Notes under the pieces: model-generated
The model's database searches: none
The model's input: only the letters and a program-made list of their open reading frames with translations
Told to the model about the DNA's origin: nothing
Shown here: one piece after another, positions 32,240 through 40,703 of the stretch
How the letters are laid out: every line of letters starts with the position of its first letter
Position numbering within the stretch: the stretch's first letter is position 1
Made by a program: the position numbers and the translations under genes
Assembly (NCBI GenBank): GCA_009784555.1
Contig: WRBO01000012.1
Span: 1 to 40,850 of the forward strand
Source of the DNA: Bacillota bacterium
Lineage (GTDB): Bacteria > Bacillota > Clostridia > Christensenellales > UBA1242
Length of the DNA stretch: 40,850 nt
Reading direction: 5' to 3'

Positions 32240-33448
32240 ATGAAAAGAAAACGTCTATTCGGTCTACGATTTACCGTATTCATCCTGGTTCTCGCTGTCT
32301 GCGCCACTGGCTTCATCTGGGCCAACGATGCGGAATACTTTGTAAACACAACAATATTCGGCAACACCCGCACAACAACTGACACCGACAACGTCATCAA
32401 CTTTGACGGAGGCATGTCAATCCATTTCATAGACGTGGGCCAAGGCGACGCGGCCGTCATCCAATTCGCAAATGGACAAACAATGATGATTGACGCGGGC
32501 GACAACAGAAGAACCCAACCCAGAATTAACATCAGCAACTATCTCCAAACCCATATCTTCCCGGGCAACACCCCAAACATAATCGACTACTTCATCGCAA
32601 CGCACAGCCACGCCGACCACATCGGTGCCGCAAACTACCTCTTCGATAACTACTACATTGGCCACATCGTCCGCCCCCTCTCATTCCACCCAAATGAAAT
32701 CGCCGCAAACATCCCTGAAACATTCGGCCTAACCGCCCCATTCGTCGTCCACGATACCGTCACCCTTCGCACATTCGGCGAACGCTCACGCGCCCACATC
32801 TCCCACGACGGCACCCCCGCAACTGTATCCGTCCCATACGTCGGCAAAATAATCACAATCGGCGATGCCGTGGTCGAATTTTTCTCACCAACCACCCACC
32901 GATACACCGCGGCGGGAATAAATCAATTAAGCACAATTTTCACCGTAACATTCGCGGGCCGCACGGTAATGTTCACGGGGGACGCATACGTGGAAAACGA
33001 ACTCCGTGTCCTCGACACCCTCCCAACAAACATCGACGTACTGGATGTCGGCCACCACGGCAGCACCACCTCAACATCCTACCAATTCCTCCGCCGCATT
33101 AATCCGACATATGCAATTATCCAAGTCGGTGCTGGCCCGTCAACGGGCAACACCTACGGCCACCCGCACAACGCGGTCATCAACCGCCTAAACGACCTCG
33201 ACATAAACATCCTAATGACATCTGAACTGGGGGACATCCTGGTTCAAATCTCCCTCGCTGGCGACCTCGCCGTCGCTGGCATGGTATCAACCTCCGACGT
33301 ATTCTGGGTCTACTACTGGATGATGGCGGCCGTCACCGCGGTCATATTCTTCATCATCCTGTTCACCGTGGACTTCCTGCCATCAAAAAACACCAACACA
33401 CGCAACAACGGCCGTAACAACAATCGCAACAACCAACGTCGGAGGTAA
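32240..33448 (+). CDS. ComEC-like metallo-beta-lactamase protein, membrane-anchored (402 aa)
   Basis: Resembles the C-terminal hydrolase domain of ComEC as a separate protein. One N-terminal transmembrane helix (TVFILVLAVCATGFIW) places the domain outside. MBL motifs: IHFIDVGQGDAAVI, TMMIDAGD, ATHSHADHIGAANYL, TVMFTGDAYVENE, LDVGHHGSTTSTS and YGHPHNAVINRL. A second helix near the C-terminus (YYWMMAAVTAVIFFIIL) and an Asn/Arg-rich tail are unusual. ATG 32240 has AGGA 5 nt upstream; TATAGT at 32225-32230 could be a -10. Could act on nucleic acids or nucleotides at the surface; not shown. The next gene starts 2 nt later. Confidence 0.85.
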   Translation: MKRKRLFGLRFTVFILVLAVCATGFIWANDAEYFVNTTIFGNTRTTTDTDNVINFDGGMSIHFIDVGQGDAAVIQFANGQTMMIDAGDNRRTQPRINISNYLQTHIFPGNTPNIIDYFIATHSHADHIGAANYLFDNYYIGHIVRPLSFHPNEIAANIPETFGLTAPFVVHDTVTLRTFGERSRAHISHDGTPATVSVPYVGKIITIGDAVVEFFSPTTHRYTAAGINQLSTIFTVTFAGRTVMFTGDAYVENELRVLDTLPTNIDVLDVGHHGSTTSTSYQFLRRINPTYAIIQVGAGPSTGNTYGHPHNAVINRLNDLDINILMTSELGDILVQISLAGDLAVAGMVSTSDVFWVYYWMMAAVTAVIFFIILFTVDFLPSKNTNTRNNGRNNNRNNQRRR

Positions 33449-33450
33449 AA

Positions 33451-33876
33451 ATGCAAAATCTCCTCGACCTCTACCACCATTGGACACGCGACGGCCTGCG
33501 CCGCATAATCTTCTACGGCACAATCCTCGCCCTGGCCTGTGTCGCGGTATCGGCGGCCCTGGGCTGGATAATCCTCTTCGTCGTCGGCGCGGTCGCGGGA
33601 ACCGTAGCAATGTGTGCCAGCATAATTGACCTCCGCGAAAAACGCGACGACTTCAAAAAAATGATAGAAGAAATGCGCATGGACTCGCTAAAGGCCGCGG
33701 TCCTGGAAGACGACATCGAAATCACACCAAAAACCCTGGAAAAATTCGACCCGTTCTCTGATAATGAAAAGGCATATATCAAACGCCGCAAACGCGCCTT
33801 CAAATTCGGAATCGTCCTGCGCGTGTTCATGGTTCTAATCATGGTGGTCTTGTTCTGGAATATGATAGTCAATTAA
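33451..33876 (+). CDS. Membrane protein of unknown function (141 aa)
   Basis: Not recognised. Two close transmembrane helices at about 20-55 (IIFYGTILALACVAVSAALG, WIILFVVGAVAGTVAMCASI), a charged helical stretch (LREKRDDFKKMIEEMRMDSLK) with an acidic loop, and a final helix (IVLRVFMVLIMVVLFWNMIV). ATG 33451 follows GGAGG, which overlaps the end of the MBL gene, so translation is coupled. Possibly a membrane partner of the MBL protein. Confidence 0.8.
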   Translation: MQNLLDLYHHWTRDGLRRIIFYGTILALACVAVSAALGWIILFVVGAVAGTVAMCASIIDLREKRDDFKKMIEEMRMDSLKAAVLEDDIEITPKTLEKFDPFSDNEKAYIKRRKRAFKFGIVLRVFMVLIMVVLFWNMIVN

Positions 33877-33878
33877 GG

Positions 33879-33907
33879 TTGACATGCATAACGTAACTGT
33901 CTAGACT
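33879..33907 (+). promoter_or_regulatory. Strong promoter of the 93-aa membrane protein gene
   Basis: Consensus TTGACA (33879-33884), 17-nt spacer, TAGACT (33902-33907). The leader holds AAAGGAGG (about 33926), the best ribosome-binding site in the window. Confidence 0.75.
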
Positions 33908-33942
33908 ATATACTAATAACAACAAAAGGAGGAAGGAATAAT

Positions 33943-34224
33943 ATGTCAACCAACAGGAGAGGCTGGGCACGCTTTATGGACTTCTTGGCTTACATCGCCA
34001 TCATTTTCATCGGTATTGCTCTTCTAATTTCGGCAATCTTGAACGAAGGACAATTCACGCGCGCGCTTGAATTGCTTGCTAACATTCTTGCTTACATCGT
34101 TGTTGCGTTCTGTGCGTTCTTCTACGCATTCCGCAGCCGCCGTAACCAGGTCTGGTACATCGTCGCGTACTTCGTTGCGATTACACTCATCGTAATCTTC
34201 TTGATTCTCCCACTTTTCCAATAA
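33943..34224 (+). CDS. Small three-helix membrane protein (93 aa), probably highly expressed
   Basis: Unrecognised. Basic start (MSTNRRGWARFMD), then three transmembrane helices at about 14-33, 43-63 and 70-90, with RSRRNQ between the last two. It is monocistronic with a consensus -35, an ideal Shine-Dalgarno and a strong terminator. Codon choice (CTT, GCT, GTT, ATT) differs sharply from the C-ending codons of its neighbours, which fits either very high expression or recent transfer. Abundant small membrane proteins of this kind often have envelope or stress roles; nothing specific can be claimed. Confidence 0.8.
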   Translation: MSTNRRGWARFMDFLAYIAIIFIGIALLISAILNEGQFTRALELLANILAYIVVAFCAFFYAFRSRRNQVWYIVAYFVAITLIVIFLILPLFQ

Positions 34225-34241
34225 TCCGAAAACAAAATCAC

Positions 34242-34269
34242 AAAGCGATGTGCAAACATCGCTTTTTTT
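34242..34269. terminator. Terminator after the 93-aa membrane protein gene
   Basis: AAAGCGATG (34242-34250), loop TGCAAA, CATCGCTTTTTTT (34257-34269). The arms extend further as ATCAC and GTGAT, so it could work both ways; the lspA -10 overlaps its right arm. Confidence 0.9.
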
Positions 34270-34270
34270 G

Positions 34271-34287
34271 TGATAATATAGTTCTGT
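34271..34287 (+). promoter_or_regulatory. Leaderless-type extended -10 of lspA
   Basis: TG-A-TAATAT (34271-34279) ends 8 nt before ATG 34288. No ribosome-binding site. It overlaps the 3' arm of the preceding terminator. Confidence 0.5.
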
Positions 34288-34767
34288 ATGATTACCTTCG
34301 CCCTCGTCATCGCCCTGACTATCGCCCTGGATTTAATTACTAAGGCCGTTTTTACCGATGCCAACATGTCATTCATCCCTGGATTTCTTTCAATCATCTA
34401 CGTCGAAAACCGCGGCGCGGCATGGTCTTTTTTATACGGTCATGTCGCATTACTCGCAACCGTATCTATCATCATGGTCGCGGGACTTTGCACTTGGTAT
34501 TGGTGGATACGCCGCTCAACTATACGCGATGGAAAAAAACTACATTGGACTTTTAACATCGGTATCGCACTACTAATCGGCGGTGCTGTCGGAAATCTAT
34601 ACGACCGCATATTCCACGGCCACGTCCGCGACTTTCTATCATTCGACTTTGTCGACTTCCCAATATTCAATCTGGCCGATGTCTTCATAATCTCTGGCAT
34701 CATCGGAATCCTACTCTGGGTGCTATTCTTTGACAAAAGGGGAAAGGAGGCACAAAATGCGGCTTGA
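34288..34767 (+). CDS. lspA: Lipoprotein signal peptidase (signal peptidase II)
   Basis: Membrane aspartyl protease that removes signal peptides of prolipoproteins. 159 aa, four helices. Conserved segments are VENRGAAWSFLYG, GGAVGNLYDRIFHGHVRDFL with the first catalytic Asp, and FPIFNLADVFIISG with the second. Substrates in this window include the HtrA-like lipoprotein and the 45-aa lipopeptide. The end overlaps rluD by 11 bp. Confidence 0.97.
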   Translation: MITFALVIALTIALDLITKAVFTDANMSFIPGFLSIIYVENRGAAWSFLYGHVALLATVSIIMVAGLCTWYWWIRRSTIRDGKKLHWTFNIGIALLIGGAVGNLYDRIFHGHVRDFLSFDFVDFPIFNLADVFIISGIIGILLWVLFFDKRGKEAQNAA

Positions 34768-35638
34768 CCTATACCTCATGGAAAACTCCGAGACTGATAT
34801 AACACGCTCACAAATTGCGCGGGGAATACGTGACGGCCGCGTTACCGTTAACGGGATAACGGTGACCAAGGCCGGTACCATCCTCCGCGACACCGACACC
34901 GTAAACTTTATCCCCGAACAAACACGCATCACCGACGAACCCGAAAACATCCCGCTCAACGTTGTATTCGCCGACAACCATTTGATGGTAATCAACAAAC
35001 CGCGCGGTCTGGTCGTACATCCGGGCAATGGTGTATCTGGCGGCACATTACTAAACGCACTCCTGTTTCACCATCCCGAATTACGCAATGTCGCACGTTG
35101 CGGCATCGTCCACCGCCTGGACAAAAACACGGCGGGATTAATGGTGATTGCAAAAACACCTGCGGTCGCCCTAAAATTCGCACAAATGTTTGAAACACAC
35201 GACGTGGCACGAACATACAACGGCATTGTCGAGGGCGCAATACAAACCACCCACGGAACAATCAACCGAAACATCGTTCGCCACCCAATTAACCGCACAA
35301 TCTACACCGTAACCGACGGCCCGCACGGCCGCACGGCCGTCACACATTGGCGCGCACTCGACAACACCTTAACGCACAAAACAAACGGTCGCCGCTACAC
35401 ATTAATGGAATTCAAACTGGAAACTGGACGCACCCACCAAATCCGCGTGCATTGCAAATCCGCGGGCTGGCCCCTCGTTGGCGACCCCGAATACAACCCA
35501 AACGGGGCAATTAAATGCAACGGCCAAATGCTCGAGGCCACGTCTCTGGAATTCCTCCACCCAATCACGGGCAAATCAATGCGCCTCGAAATCGACCACA
35601 CACCCGAATTCAAAAAGGTATTAGGGGTCTTGCGCTAG
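34757..35638 (+). CDS. rluD: RluA/RluD-family 23S rRNA pseudouridine synthase
   Basis: Pseudouridine synthase of the RluA family. 293 aa. An N-terminal S4 RNA-binding domain (MRLDLYLMENSETDITRSQI to DTVNFI) is followed by the catalytic domain with GIVHRLDKNTAGLMVIAKTP (catalytic Asp) and LETGRTHQIRVHCKSAGWPL. ATG 34757 follows AAAGGAGG inside the lspA coding end; lspA-rluD is a common pair in Bacillota. The exact target uridines (RluD versus another RluA-type member) cannot be settled from sequence alone. Confidence 0.92.
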   Translation: MRLDLYLMENSETDITRSQIARGIRDGRVTVNGITVTKAGTILRDTDTVNFIPEQTRITDEPENIPLNVVFADNHLMVINKPRGLVVHPGNGVSGGTLLNALLFHHPELRNVARCGIVHRLDKNTAGLMVIAKTPAVALKFAQMFETHDVARTYNGIVEGAIQTTHGTINRNIVRHPINRTIYTVTDGPHGRTAVTHWRALDNTLTHKTNGRRYTLMEFKLETGRTHQIRVHCKSAGWPLVGDPEYNPNGAIKCNGQMLEATSLEFLHPITGKSMRLEIDHTPEFKKVLGVLR

Positions 35639-35658
35639 ATATGATAGAATGGTATTCT
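35630..35658 (+). promoter_or_regulatory. Promoter of tig
   Basis: TTGCGC (35630-35635), 17-nt spacer, extended TG-G-TATTCT (35653-35658). AAAGGAGA precedes ATG 35684. Confidence 0.6.
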
Positions 35659-35683
35659 GGGCTAAAATCAAAAAGGAGAACGA

Positions 35684-36958
35684 ATGGAAAAAGAAATTAA
35701 ACGTGGCAAGGGCGAGGTGAACTTTACTTTCACCGTATCGGCGGACGAATGGAAATCGGCTCTAGAGGCGGCGTACAAGGCCGAGGCCGCAAAATACCGT
35801 GTCGAGGGCTTCCGCAAAGGCAAGGCCCCACGTGGAGTTATCGAAAAACAATATGGGCCTGTGTTCTTTGAACCAGCACTCACCGACACATTTTATAACG
35901 CGTATCGCGAAATGGTAAAGGCCGAAAAAATCGACGTCGTCGGTCGGCCCGAGGTCGACTTTGACGAACTGGATGACGGCGGTATTGTTATACGCGCTCG
36001 GGTAGAGGTCGTTCCGCCATTTGAACTTGGTAAATACAAAGGCCACAATGTAAAGAAAACCAAAGCCACGGTCGCCGAAAAAGACGTCGAGGCCTACATG
36101 GAACGCATGCGCCAATCACGCGCACGCCAGGTCGAGGCCAAAGAAGGGGCCAAACTCGCAAAAGGCGACATCGCAATAATCGACTTTGTCGGCTCGGTTG
36201 ACGGGACGGAATTCGCGGGGGGACGGGCTTCTGACTACGAACTTGAAATCGGCTCGGGCTCATTTATCGACACGTTCGAGGACCAACTTGTCGGCAAAAA
36301 ACTTGGCGAAAACGTTCGCGTCAACGTCAAATTCCCCGACAACTACCACGCATCCGAACTGGCTGGCAAACCCGCACTTTTCGTGGTTGACATCAAAAAA
36401 ATCATGCAACGGGAAATCCCAACTCTCGACGACCGCTTTGTACGGGAGATTTCTGAATTCGACACCGTCGAGGCATTCCGCAACGACGTCCGCGCACGTC
36501 TAACCTCGCAAGCAGAAATGCAAGCAAAAGCCAACGACGAACACGAGGTCGTCAAAACGGTAATCGAGGCGAGCAAATTCACCGCACCTGCTTCATTGGT
36601 TGAACGCCAAATCGACGCAATTATCCAAGACATGGAATTCCGCCTAATGCAACAGGGCGTAGGCATCGAAGGCTACCTGCAATACGTCAACAAATCAATG
36701 GACGACTTCCGCAATGAACAAAGAAAAAACGCAGACAGCATCGTCCGCACCCGCCTTGTCTTCGACAAAATCCAAGACGCCGAGGGTTTTGAAATTACCG
36801 AGGCAGAGATTAAGGCCGAGGCACAAAAAGTCGCCGATGCCGCGGGGCGCAAGGTCGCTGAAATCCTAAAATCACCCGACCGCGTGAACTACATCGAAAA
36901 CGACCTGATGTATACCAAAATTGTTTCGTTCTTACTTGCAAATAATAAACTGGTTTAA
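35684..36958 (+). CDS. tig: Trigger factor
   Basis: Ribosome-associated chaperone with peptidyl-prolyl isomerase activity. 424 aa. The N-terminal ribosome-binding signature is VEGFRKGKAPRGVIEKQYG. The FKBP domain (about 160-245) has GDIAIIDFVGSVDGTEF and IGSGSFIDTFEDQLVG. The C-terminal helical arms are complete. It is followed by clpP and clpX, the classic tig-clpP-clpX order; clpP has its own promoter. Confidence 0.98.
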   Translation: MEKEIKRGKGEVNFTFTVSADEWKSALEAAYKAEAAKYRVEGFRKGKAPRGVIEKQYGPVFFEPALTDTFYNAYREMVKAEKIDVVGRPEVDFDELDDGGIVIRARVEVVPPFELGKYKGHNVKKTKATVAEKDVEAYMERMRQSRARQVEAKEGAKLAKGDIAIIDFVGSVDGTEFAGGRASDYELEIGSGSFIDTFEDQLVGKKLGENVRVNVKFPDNYHASELAGKPALFVVDIKKIMQREIPTLDDRFVREISEFDTVEAFRNDVRARLTSQAEMQAKANDEHEVVKTVIEASKFTAPASLVERQIDAIIQDMEFRLMQQGVGIEGYLQYVNKSMDDFRNEQRKNADSIVRTRLVFDKIQDAEGFEITEAEIKAEAQKVADAAGRKVAEILKSPDRVNYIENDLMYTKIVSFLLANNKLV

Positions 36959-36985
36959 TTTGTTCAATTTGCCAACTGGTCTAAA

Positions 36986-37013
36986 TTGACATTATCCGTC
37001 AAAGTGATATACT
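36986..37013 (+). promoter_or_regulatory. Promoter of clpP-clpX
   Basis: TTGACA (36986-36991), 16-nt spacer, extended TG-A-TATACT (37008-37013). A single GTCAAA half-site lies in the spacer. No CtsR tandem repeat or CIRCE element is present. Confidence 0.75.
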
Positions 37014-37032
37014 TTTTACTGTGTAGGATAGG

Positions 37033-37044
37033 GGCACACGTGCC
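37033..37044 (+). promoter_or_regulatory. Short hairpin in the clpP leader
   Basis: GGCAC-AC-GTGCC lies 11 nt before the AGAGGAGG ribosome-binding site. The 2-nt loop is too tight for an RNA stem without opening one pair, so a DNA dyad recognised by a protein is as likely. Confidence 0.35.
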
Positions 37045-37070
37045 TAGAATATAAAGAGGAGGATTTTCAT

Positions 37071-37649
37071 ATGTTGGTGCCAATGGTAATCGACCAAACA
37101 GGGAACGGAGAGCGCAGCTACGATATCTACAGCCGCCTGCTCGAAGACCGTGTAGTGTTCTTAAATGGCGAGGTAAACAGTCAAAGCGCAAACCTCGTAA
37201 TCGCGCAATTAATATTTCTCGAGGCCAAAGACCCCACAAAAGATATCAGTTTGTATATAAACAGTCCCGGCGGATCCGTAACCGACGGTTTGGCGATTTT
37301 CGACACGATGAATTACATAAAATGTGATGTGTCGACAATTTGCGTGGGACTCGCCGCATCCATGGGCGCGTTCCTCTTGGCCGCGGGTGCAAAGGGTAAA
37401 CGATACGCACTTCCAAACAGTGAAATCATGATTCACCAACCACTAGGCGGCGCACGGGGCCAGGCCACGGACATAGCTATCCAGGCCGAACACATCCTAA
37501 AACTGAAAAAGAAACTGACGGAAATAATAGCTGAAAACAGCGGCCAAGACTTTGAAAAGGTCGCCGCCGACTGCGAACGTGACTACTACATGTCCGCAAA
37601 AGAAGCCATGAAATACGGCCTCGTCGACAAAGTATTCACCAAACGCTAA
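37071..37649 (+). CDS. clpP: ATP-dependent Clp protease proteolytic subunit
   Basis: Serine peptidase forming the tetradecameric barrel that works with ClpX. 192 aa. The nucleophile Ser97 is in [14 protein letters not shown], the catalytic His in [16 protein letters not shown], and the Asp lies in the region before [32 protein letters not shown] is typical. ATG follows AGAGGAGG by 8 nt. clpX follows after 59 nt. Confidence 0.98.
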   Translation: MLVPMVIDQTGNGERSYDIYSRLLEDRVVFLNGEVNSQSANLVIAQLIFLEAKDPTKDISLYINSPGGSVTDGLAIFDTMNYIKCDVSTICVGLAASMGAFLLAAGAKGKRYALPNSEIMIHQPLGGARGQATDIAIQAEHILKLKKKLTEIIAENSGQDFEKVAADCERDYYMSAKEAMKYGLVDKVFTKR

Positions 37650-37708
37650 CCCAACGCGCTCGGTCGCCAACGCTGAACCTCGCGCAACCTACTTCAAAAA
37701 GGAGACCC

Positions 37709-39067
37709 ATGACAACCCCAAGTTCATTCTGTTCATTCTGCGGGCGCAGTGGCGCCGAGGCAAAAAAACTAATAGGCAGTCCCTCTGGCAAATCCTATAT
37801 ATGCGAGGCCTGTGTTCTAACATGCGGCGAAATAATAAAGGAAGAGCGCAGACGCGGGGGCGAGGCTCCTGACCTCGAACTCCCAACACCCGCACAAATC
37901 GCGGCCCGTCTGGACGAGTACATTGTGGGCCAAGCCGACGCTAAAAAGGTTCTCGCCGTCGCCGTCTACAACCACTACAAACGCGTAAATTACAACAGCC
38001 AAGCCAAACGCGAGGCTGGCATCAAAATCAAAACCGGCTCCCGTGCCAAACAAACGGACGACGCCGAAATCGAACTGGAAAAATCCAACATCCTCATGAT
38101 TGGCCCAACCGGTTCTGGTAAAACTCTCTTGGCACGAACCCTAGCTCGGGTTCTCGACGTGCCATTTGCCGTCGCCGACGCAACAACATTGACCGAGGCC
38201 GGTTACGTCGGTGAAGACGTCGAAAACATCCTCCTAAAACTTCTCCAAGCCGCCGACTACGATGTCAAACGCGCCGAACGCGGCATCATCTACATCGACG
38301 AAATCGATAAAATCGCCAAAAAAGGCGAGAACCGTTCAATCACAAGGGACGTCAGCGGCGAAGGCGTGCAACAGGCCCTCCTGAAAATCATCGAGGGAAC
38401 CGTGGCCGCCGTCCCACCACAAGGCGGGCGCAAACACCCAAACCAAGAATACATCCAAATCGACACCTCCAACGTCCTCTTCATCGTGGGCGGGGCATTC
38501 GTCGGCCTTGAAAAAATCATCCAAACACGCATAGGGGGGGGCAGCATAGGTTTCGGGGCCCAGGTCAAAAAACCAATAACCGAGGGCAGCGAGATTTCAA
38601 ACGTAAAAGAAGTCGGCCCAACCGACCTCGTCAAATTCGGTCTCATCCCCGAATTCGTCGGCCGTATCCCGATTATCGTGGGGCTCCAAGAACTGGACAA
38701 AAAGGCATTGATAAGCATCCTCACAAAACCAAAAAATGCCCTGGTAAAACAATACAAAAAAATGTTCGCCCTCGACAATATTGAATTATTATTTGACGAG
38801 GCCAGTATCGAGAGCGTCGCCGACAAAGCCATCGAACTCAAAACTGGTGCCCGCGCCCTGCGAACAATTATGGAAGACTGCATGCTCGACATCATGTACA
38901 ACGTGCCGTCCGAAAAAAACCTATGCGCAATAACAATCACTTCCGACGTTATCTGCAAATGCGGCAACCCGCAATTCAAATACGCCGAATTAAAAAAGAC
39001 AACAGCCGAAGACGGGGCAGAATCGACCCCAGAAAAAAAACAAAGGGCAAAAAAGGCTAGTGCATGA
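37709..39067 (+). CDS. clpX: ATP-dependent Clp protease ATP-binding subunit ClpX
   Basis: AAA+ unfoldase that feeds substrates to ClpP. 452 aa. The N-terminal zinc-binding domain has CSFCGRSG and [10 protein letters not shown]. Walker A is [15 protein letters not shown] near residue 135, Walker [14 protein letters not shown], and IGF pore-loop region SIGFGAQV. The C-terminal domain ends with a charged Ala/Lys/Glu tail. ATG follows AAAGGAGA. Confidence 0.98.
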   Translation: MTTPSSFCSFCGRSGAEAKKLIGSPSGKSYICEACVLTCGEIIKEERRRGGEAPDLELPTPAQIAARLDEYIVGQADAKKVLAVAVYNHYKRVNYNSQAKREAGIKIKTGSRAKQTDDAEIELEKSNILMIGPTGSGKTLLARTLARVLDVPFAVADATTLTEAGYVGEDVENILLKLLQAADYDVKRAERGIIYIDEIDKIAKKGENRSITRDVSGEGVQQALLKIIEGTVAAVPPQGGRKHPNQEYIQIDTSNVLFIVGGAFVGLEKIIQTRIGGGSIGFGAQVKKPITEGSEISNVKEVGPTDLVKFGLIPEFVGRIPIIVGLQELDKKALISILTKPKNALVKQYKKMFALDNIELLFDEASIESVADKAIELKTGARALRTIMEDCMLDIMYNVPSEKNLCAITITSDVICKCGNPQFKYAELKKTTAEDGAESTPEKKQRAKKASA

Positions 39068-39085
39068 GATTGAAAGAGTGAGCAT

Positions 39086-39185
39086 AATTGCGTTCAGACG
39101 AGGAAAACAAGGAGGAAATGAGGGAGCGTATTGCTAATACGTGACCGAAATTGACAACGAAGTTTGACGAAGTATCAACGCAATT
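39086..39185 (+). other. GA-rich interrupted hairpin between clpX and the PRPP synthetase-like gene
   Basis: Perfect outer arms AATTGCGTT (39086-39094) and AACGCAATT (39177-39185) enclose purine-rich internal loops (AGACGAGGA opposite TTTGACGAAG) and an apical hairpin CGTATT-GCT-AATACG (39127-39141). The apical stem is flanked by GGGAG and TGACC, a pattern like tandem G-A pairs of a kink-turn. It ends just before the promoter at 39199. It could be the clpX 3' end, a protein-binding RNA or a dispersed repeat. Confidence 0.55.
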
Positions 39186-39198
39186 TTGCCACTCGACT

Positions 39199-39232
39199 TT
39201 GACTTTGGGGGTTAAAGGGATTATAATAACAA
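39199..39232 (+). promoter_or_regulatory. Leaderless promoter of the PRPP synthetase-like gene
   Basis: TTGACT (39199-39204), 17-nt spacer, TATAAT (39222-39227), 5 nt, ATG 39233. The best leaderless case: transcription should begin on the start codon itself. Confidence 0.8.
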
Positions 39233-40429
39233 ATGAGACGCGGAAAACTACACATAGGCTTCCTGGATTCTATCAAAGACCCCGAGGCACTCCTGCGCCA
39301 CCTGCACGACCTTCGGGGCGAACATGTCGACTACACCTTTATAAAGAGCCTCTATCACCCAAACGGTGAACTTGAATCTGGCGTGGGTATGGCGGGCCAC
39401 ATGGACTTCCGCGGCACCGACGCCTTTTTGATTGCCGACCCAAACCACCACCCCAGTGACGATACCTTCAACACATTCGGAAACAATAATATCAAATCAA
39501 TTGCCGACAGGGTCGAGGAAATCCGCTCGGGCGCGGACTCCCTCCGCCCGTTCTACGATGCCCAAGGCATCCATAACCCTGGCCCCGTCCGAAAATCTCT
39601 TGTCAATATGTACGCGGCATACGGCCGCCAACACAACGATGGTAACGAACGCCCGGGAACATCCATGACTGGCCGCCGAATAATGAAAGACTTCGTCCGC
39701 GACGGCTTCTCAAACTTCATCACGGGCGACCTGCATAACGAATCCATCGCCCACGGCCTGCCAATGGAACTGCAAAACGTCATCCCCGCCGACACAATGA
39801 TGCGGGCCTTTCTAATGGACGCCCCCGAAATGGGCTACGACCTAAACAAAACGGTAATCGTCTCCCCGGACGAGGGCGCGATTGCGCGCTCAAAAATCTA
39901 CGCCGCCTCACTGGGCGTGGAAATGGCTGGCTACTGTGAAAAGAAACGTAACCACGATGTCGTCGTCAACGGCGCAAAGCGGGTCGAGGAAATGATATAC
40001 CACTCAATGTCGGGCACAAACCTGCGCGGCAAAACGGTAATCGTCCCCGATGACCTCGCTGGAACAATGGGCACAATGGCCCTGGTGTTTGAAAAACTCC
40101 GCGAAATGGGCGCGTCCCATGTCGTCGGAATGGCCGCCCACGGCATCTGCAACGGCAACGGCAAATCTGGCCCCGACGGCACCGCAAACGCATCCACCGT
40201 CATGGACGACGCATACAAAAACAAACTCTTCGACAAACAATACTTCACAAACTGGACGTGCATCCCGTCCGCCGTCGCCAACCGCGACTACGTCAACATC
40301 GTCGACGCCACCCACCTCACCGCCCGCGCAATAAATTGCGTCCACACAGACGACAGCATGCTCCCATTCTACAAGGCCGAACACGCCGCGGTCCAACAAC
40401 TAAAATCCGACACCATCCACCGCCGCTAA
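39233..40429 (+). CDS. Divergent ribose-phosphate pyrophosphokinase-like protein (398 aa)
   Basis: Likely makes PRPP from ribose 5-phosphate and ATP. Motifs correspond in order to PRPP synthetase: FITGDLHNESIAHG (usually DLHAxQIxGFF) near residue 164, VIVSPDEGAIARSKIYAASL, the CEKKRNHDVV loop, and the PRPP-binding TVIVPDDLAGTMGTMALVF near 268. At 398 aa it is about 80 longer than the usual enzyme, with an expanded N-terminal region (GNNNIKSIADRVEEIRSG) and a longer C-terminus. Canonical glycines and threonines of the PRPP loop are changed (DDxxxTxGT to DDLAGTMGT). Its stop overlaps that of XRE 3 in CTAA. Confidence 0.8.
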   Translation: MRRGKLHIGFLDSIKDPEALLRHLHDLRGEHVDYTFIKSLYHPNGELESGVGMAGHMDFRGTDAFLIADPNHHPSDDTFNTFGNNNIKSIADRVEEIRSGADSLRPFYDAQGIHNPGPVRKSLVNMYAAYGRQHNDGNERPGTSMTGRRIMKDFVRDGFSNFITGDLHNESIAHGLPMELQNVIPADTMMRAFLMDAPEMGYDLNKTVIVSPDEGAIARSKIYAASLGVEMAGYCEKKRNHDVVVNGAKRVEEMIYHSMSGTNLRGKTVIVPDDLAGTMGTMALVFEKLREMGASHVVGMAAHGICNGNGKSGPDGTANASTVMDDAYKNKLFDKQYFTNWTCIPSAVANRDYVNIVDATHLTARAINCVHTDDSMLPFYKAEHAAVQQLKSDTIHRR

Positions 40430-40632
40430 ATATCCACAATCCCCAATAAATAATCTGTCGAAACGCCAAAGAACTTTGCAATCTTGATTAAATTCTCATG
40501 GGTGGGCTCGCCACCTTTCTCATATTTTTGATATGAACTCAATTTTATTCCTAGGGCACTTGCCATATAACGTTGCGAGAGCTTCTTCTCGTTACGAAGT
40601 TCTTTTATTCGTTCCGCAAATTTACTCACCAT
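40426..40632 (-). CDS. XRE-family DNA-binding regulator 3 (68 aa)
   Basis: Single Cro/CI helix-turn-helix: MVSKFAERIKELRNEKKLSQ, recognition-helix region SSYQKYEKGG, and the shared end FFGVSTDYLLGIVDI. Paralogue of the proteins at 319 and 23597 with identical length. The DNA before its start (TGTCAATAAG) matches that before XRE 2. Divergent from coiled-coil gene 3, whose TTGACA lies only 4 nt from this start codon. Codons are more AT-rich than in the PRPP synthetase-like gene. Confidence 0.92.
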   Translation of the reverse strand: MVSKFAERIKELRNEKKLSQRYMASALGIKLSSYQKYEKGGEPTHENLIKIAKFFGVSTDYLLGIVDI

Positions 40633-40636
40633 CTTA

Positions 40637-40665
40637 TTGACAGCATAAAGCGGTCATATTATACT
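40637..40665 (+). promoter_or_regulatory. Promoter of small coiled-coil gene 3
   Basis: TTGACA (40637-40642), 17-nt spacer, TATACT (40660-40665). TGAC-N11-GTCA (40638-40656) covers the -35 and spacer. No clear N5 palindrome like those at loci 1 and 2. Confidence 0.7.
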
Positions 40666-40703
40666 AATCGAACAGACAGCCATTAGGGGGTCAAAGGGGG
40701 ATT

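Noticed and set aside
36986..37020. CtsR or HrcA operator at clpP
   Set aside because: Only one GTCAAA half-site is present, with no tandem repeat, and there is no CIRCE inverted repeat.
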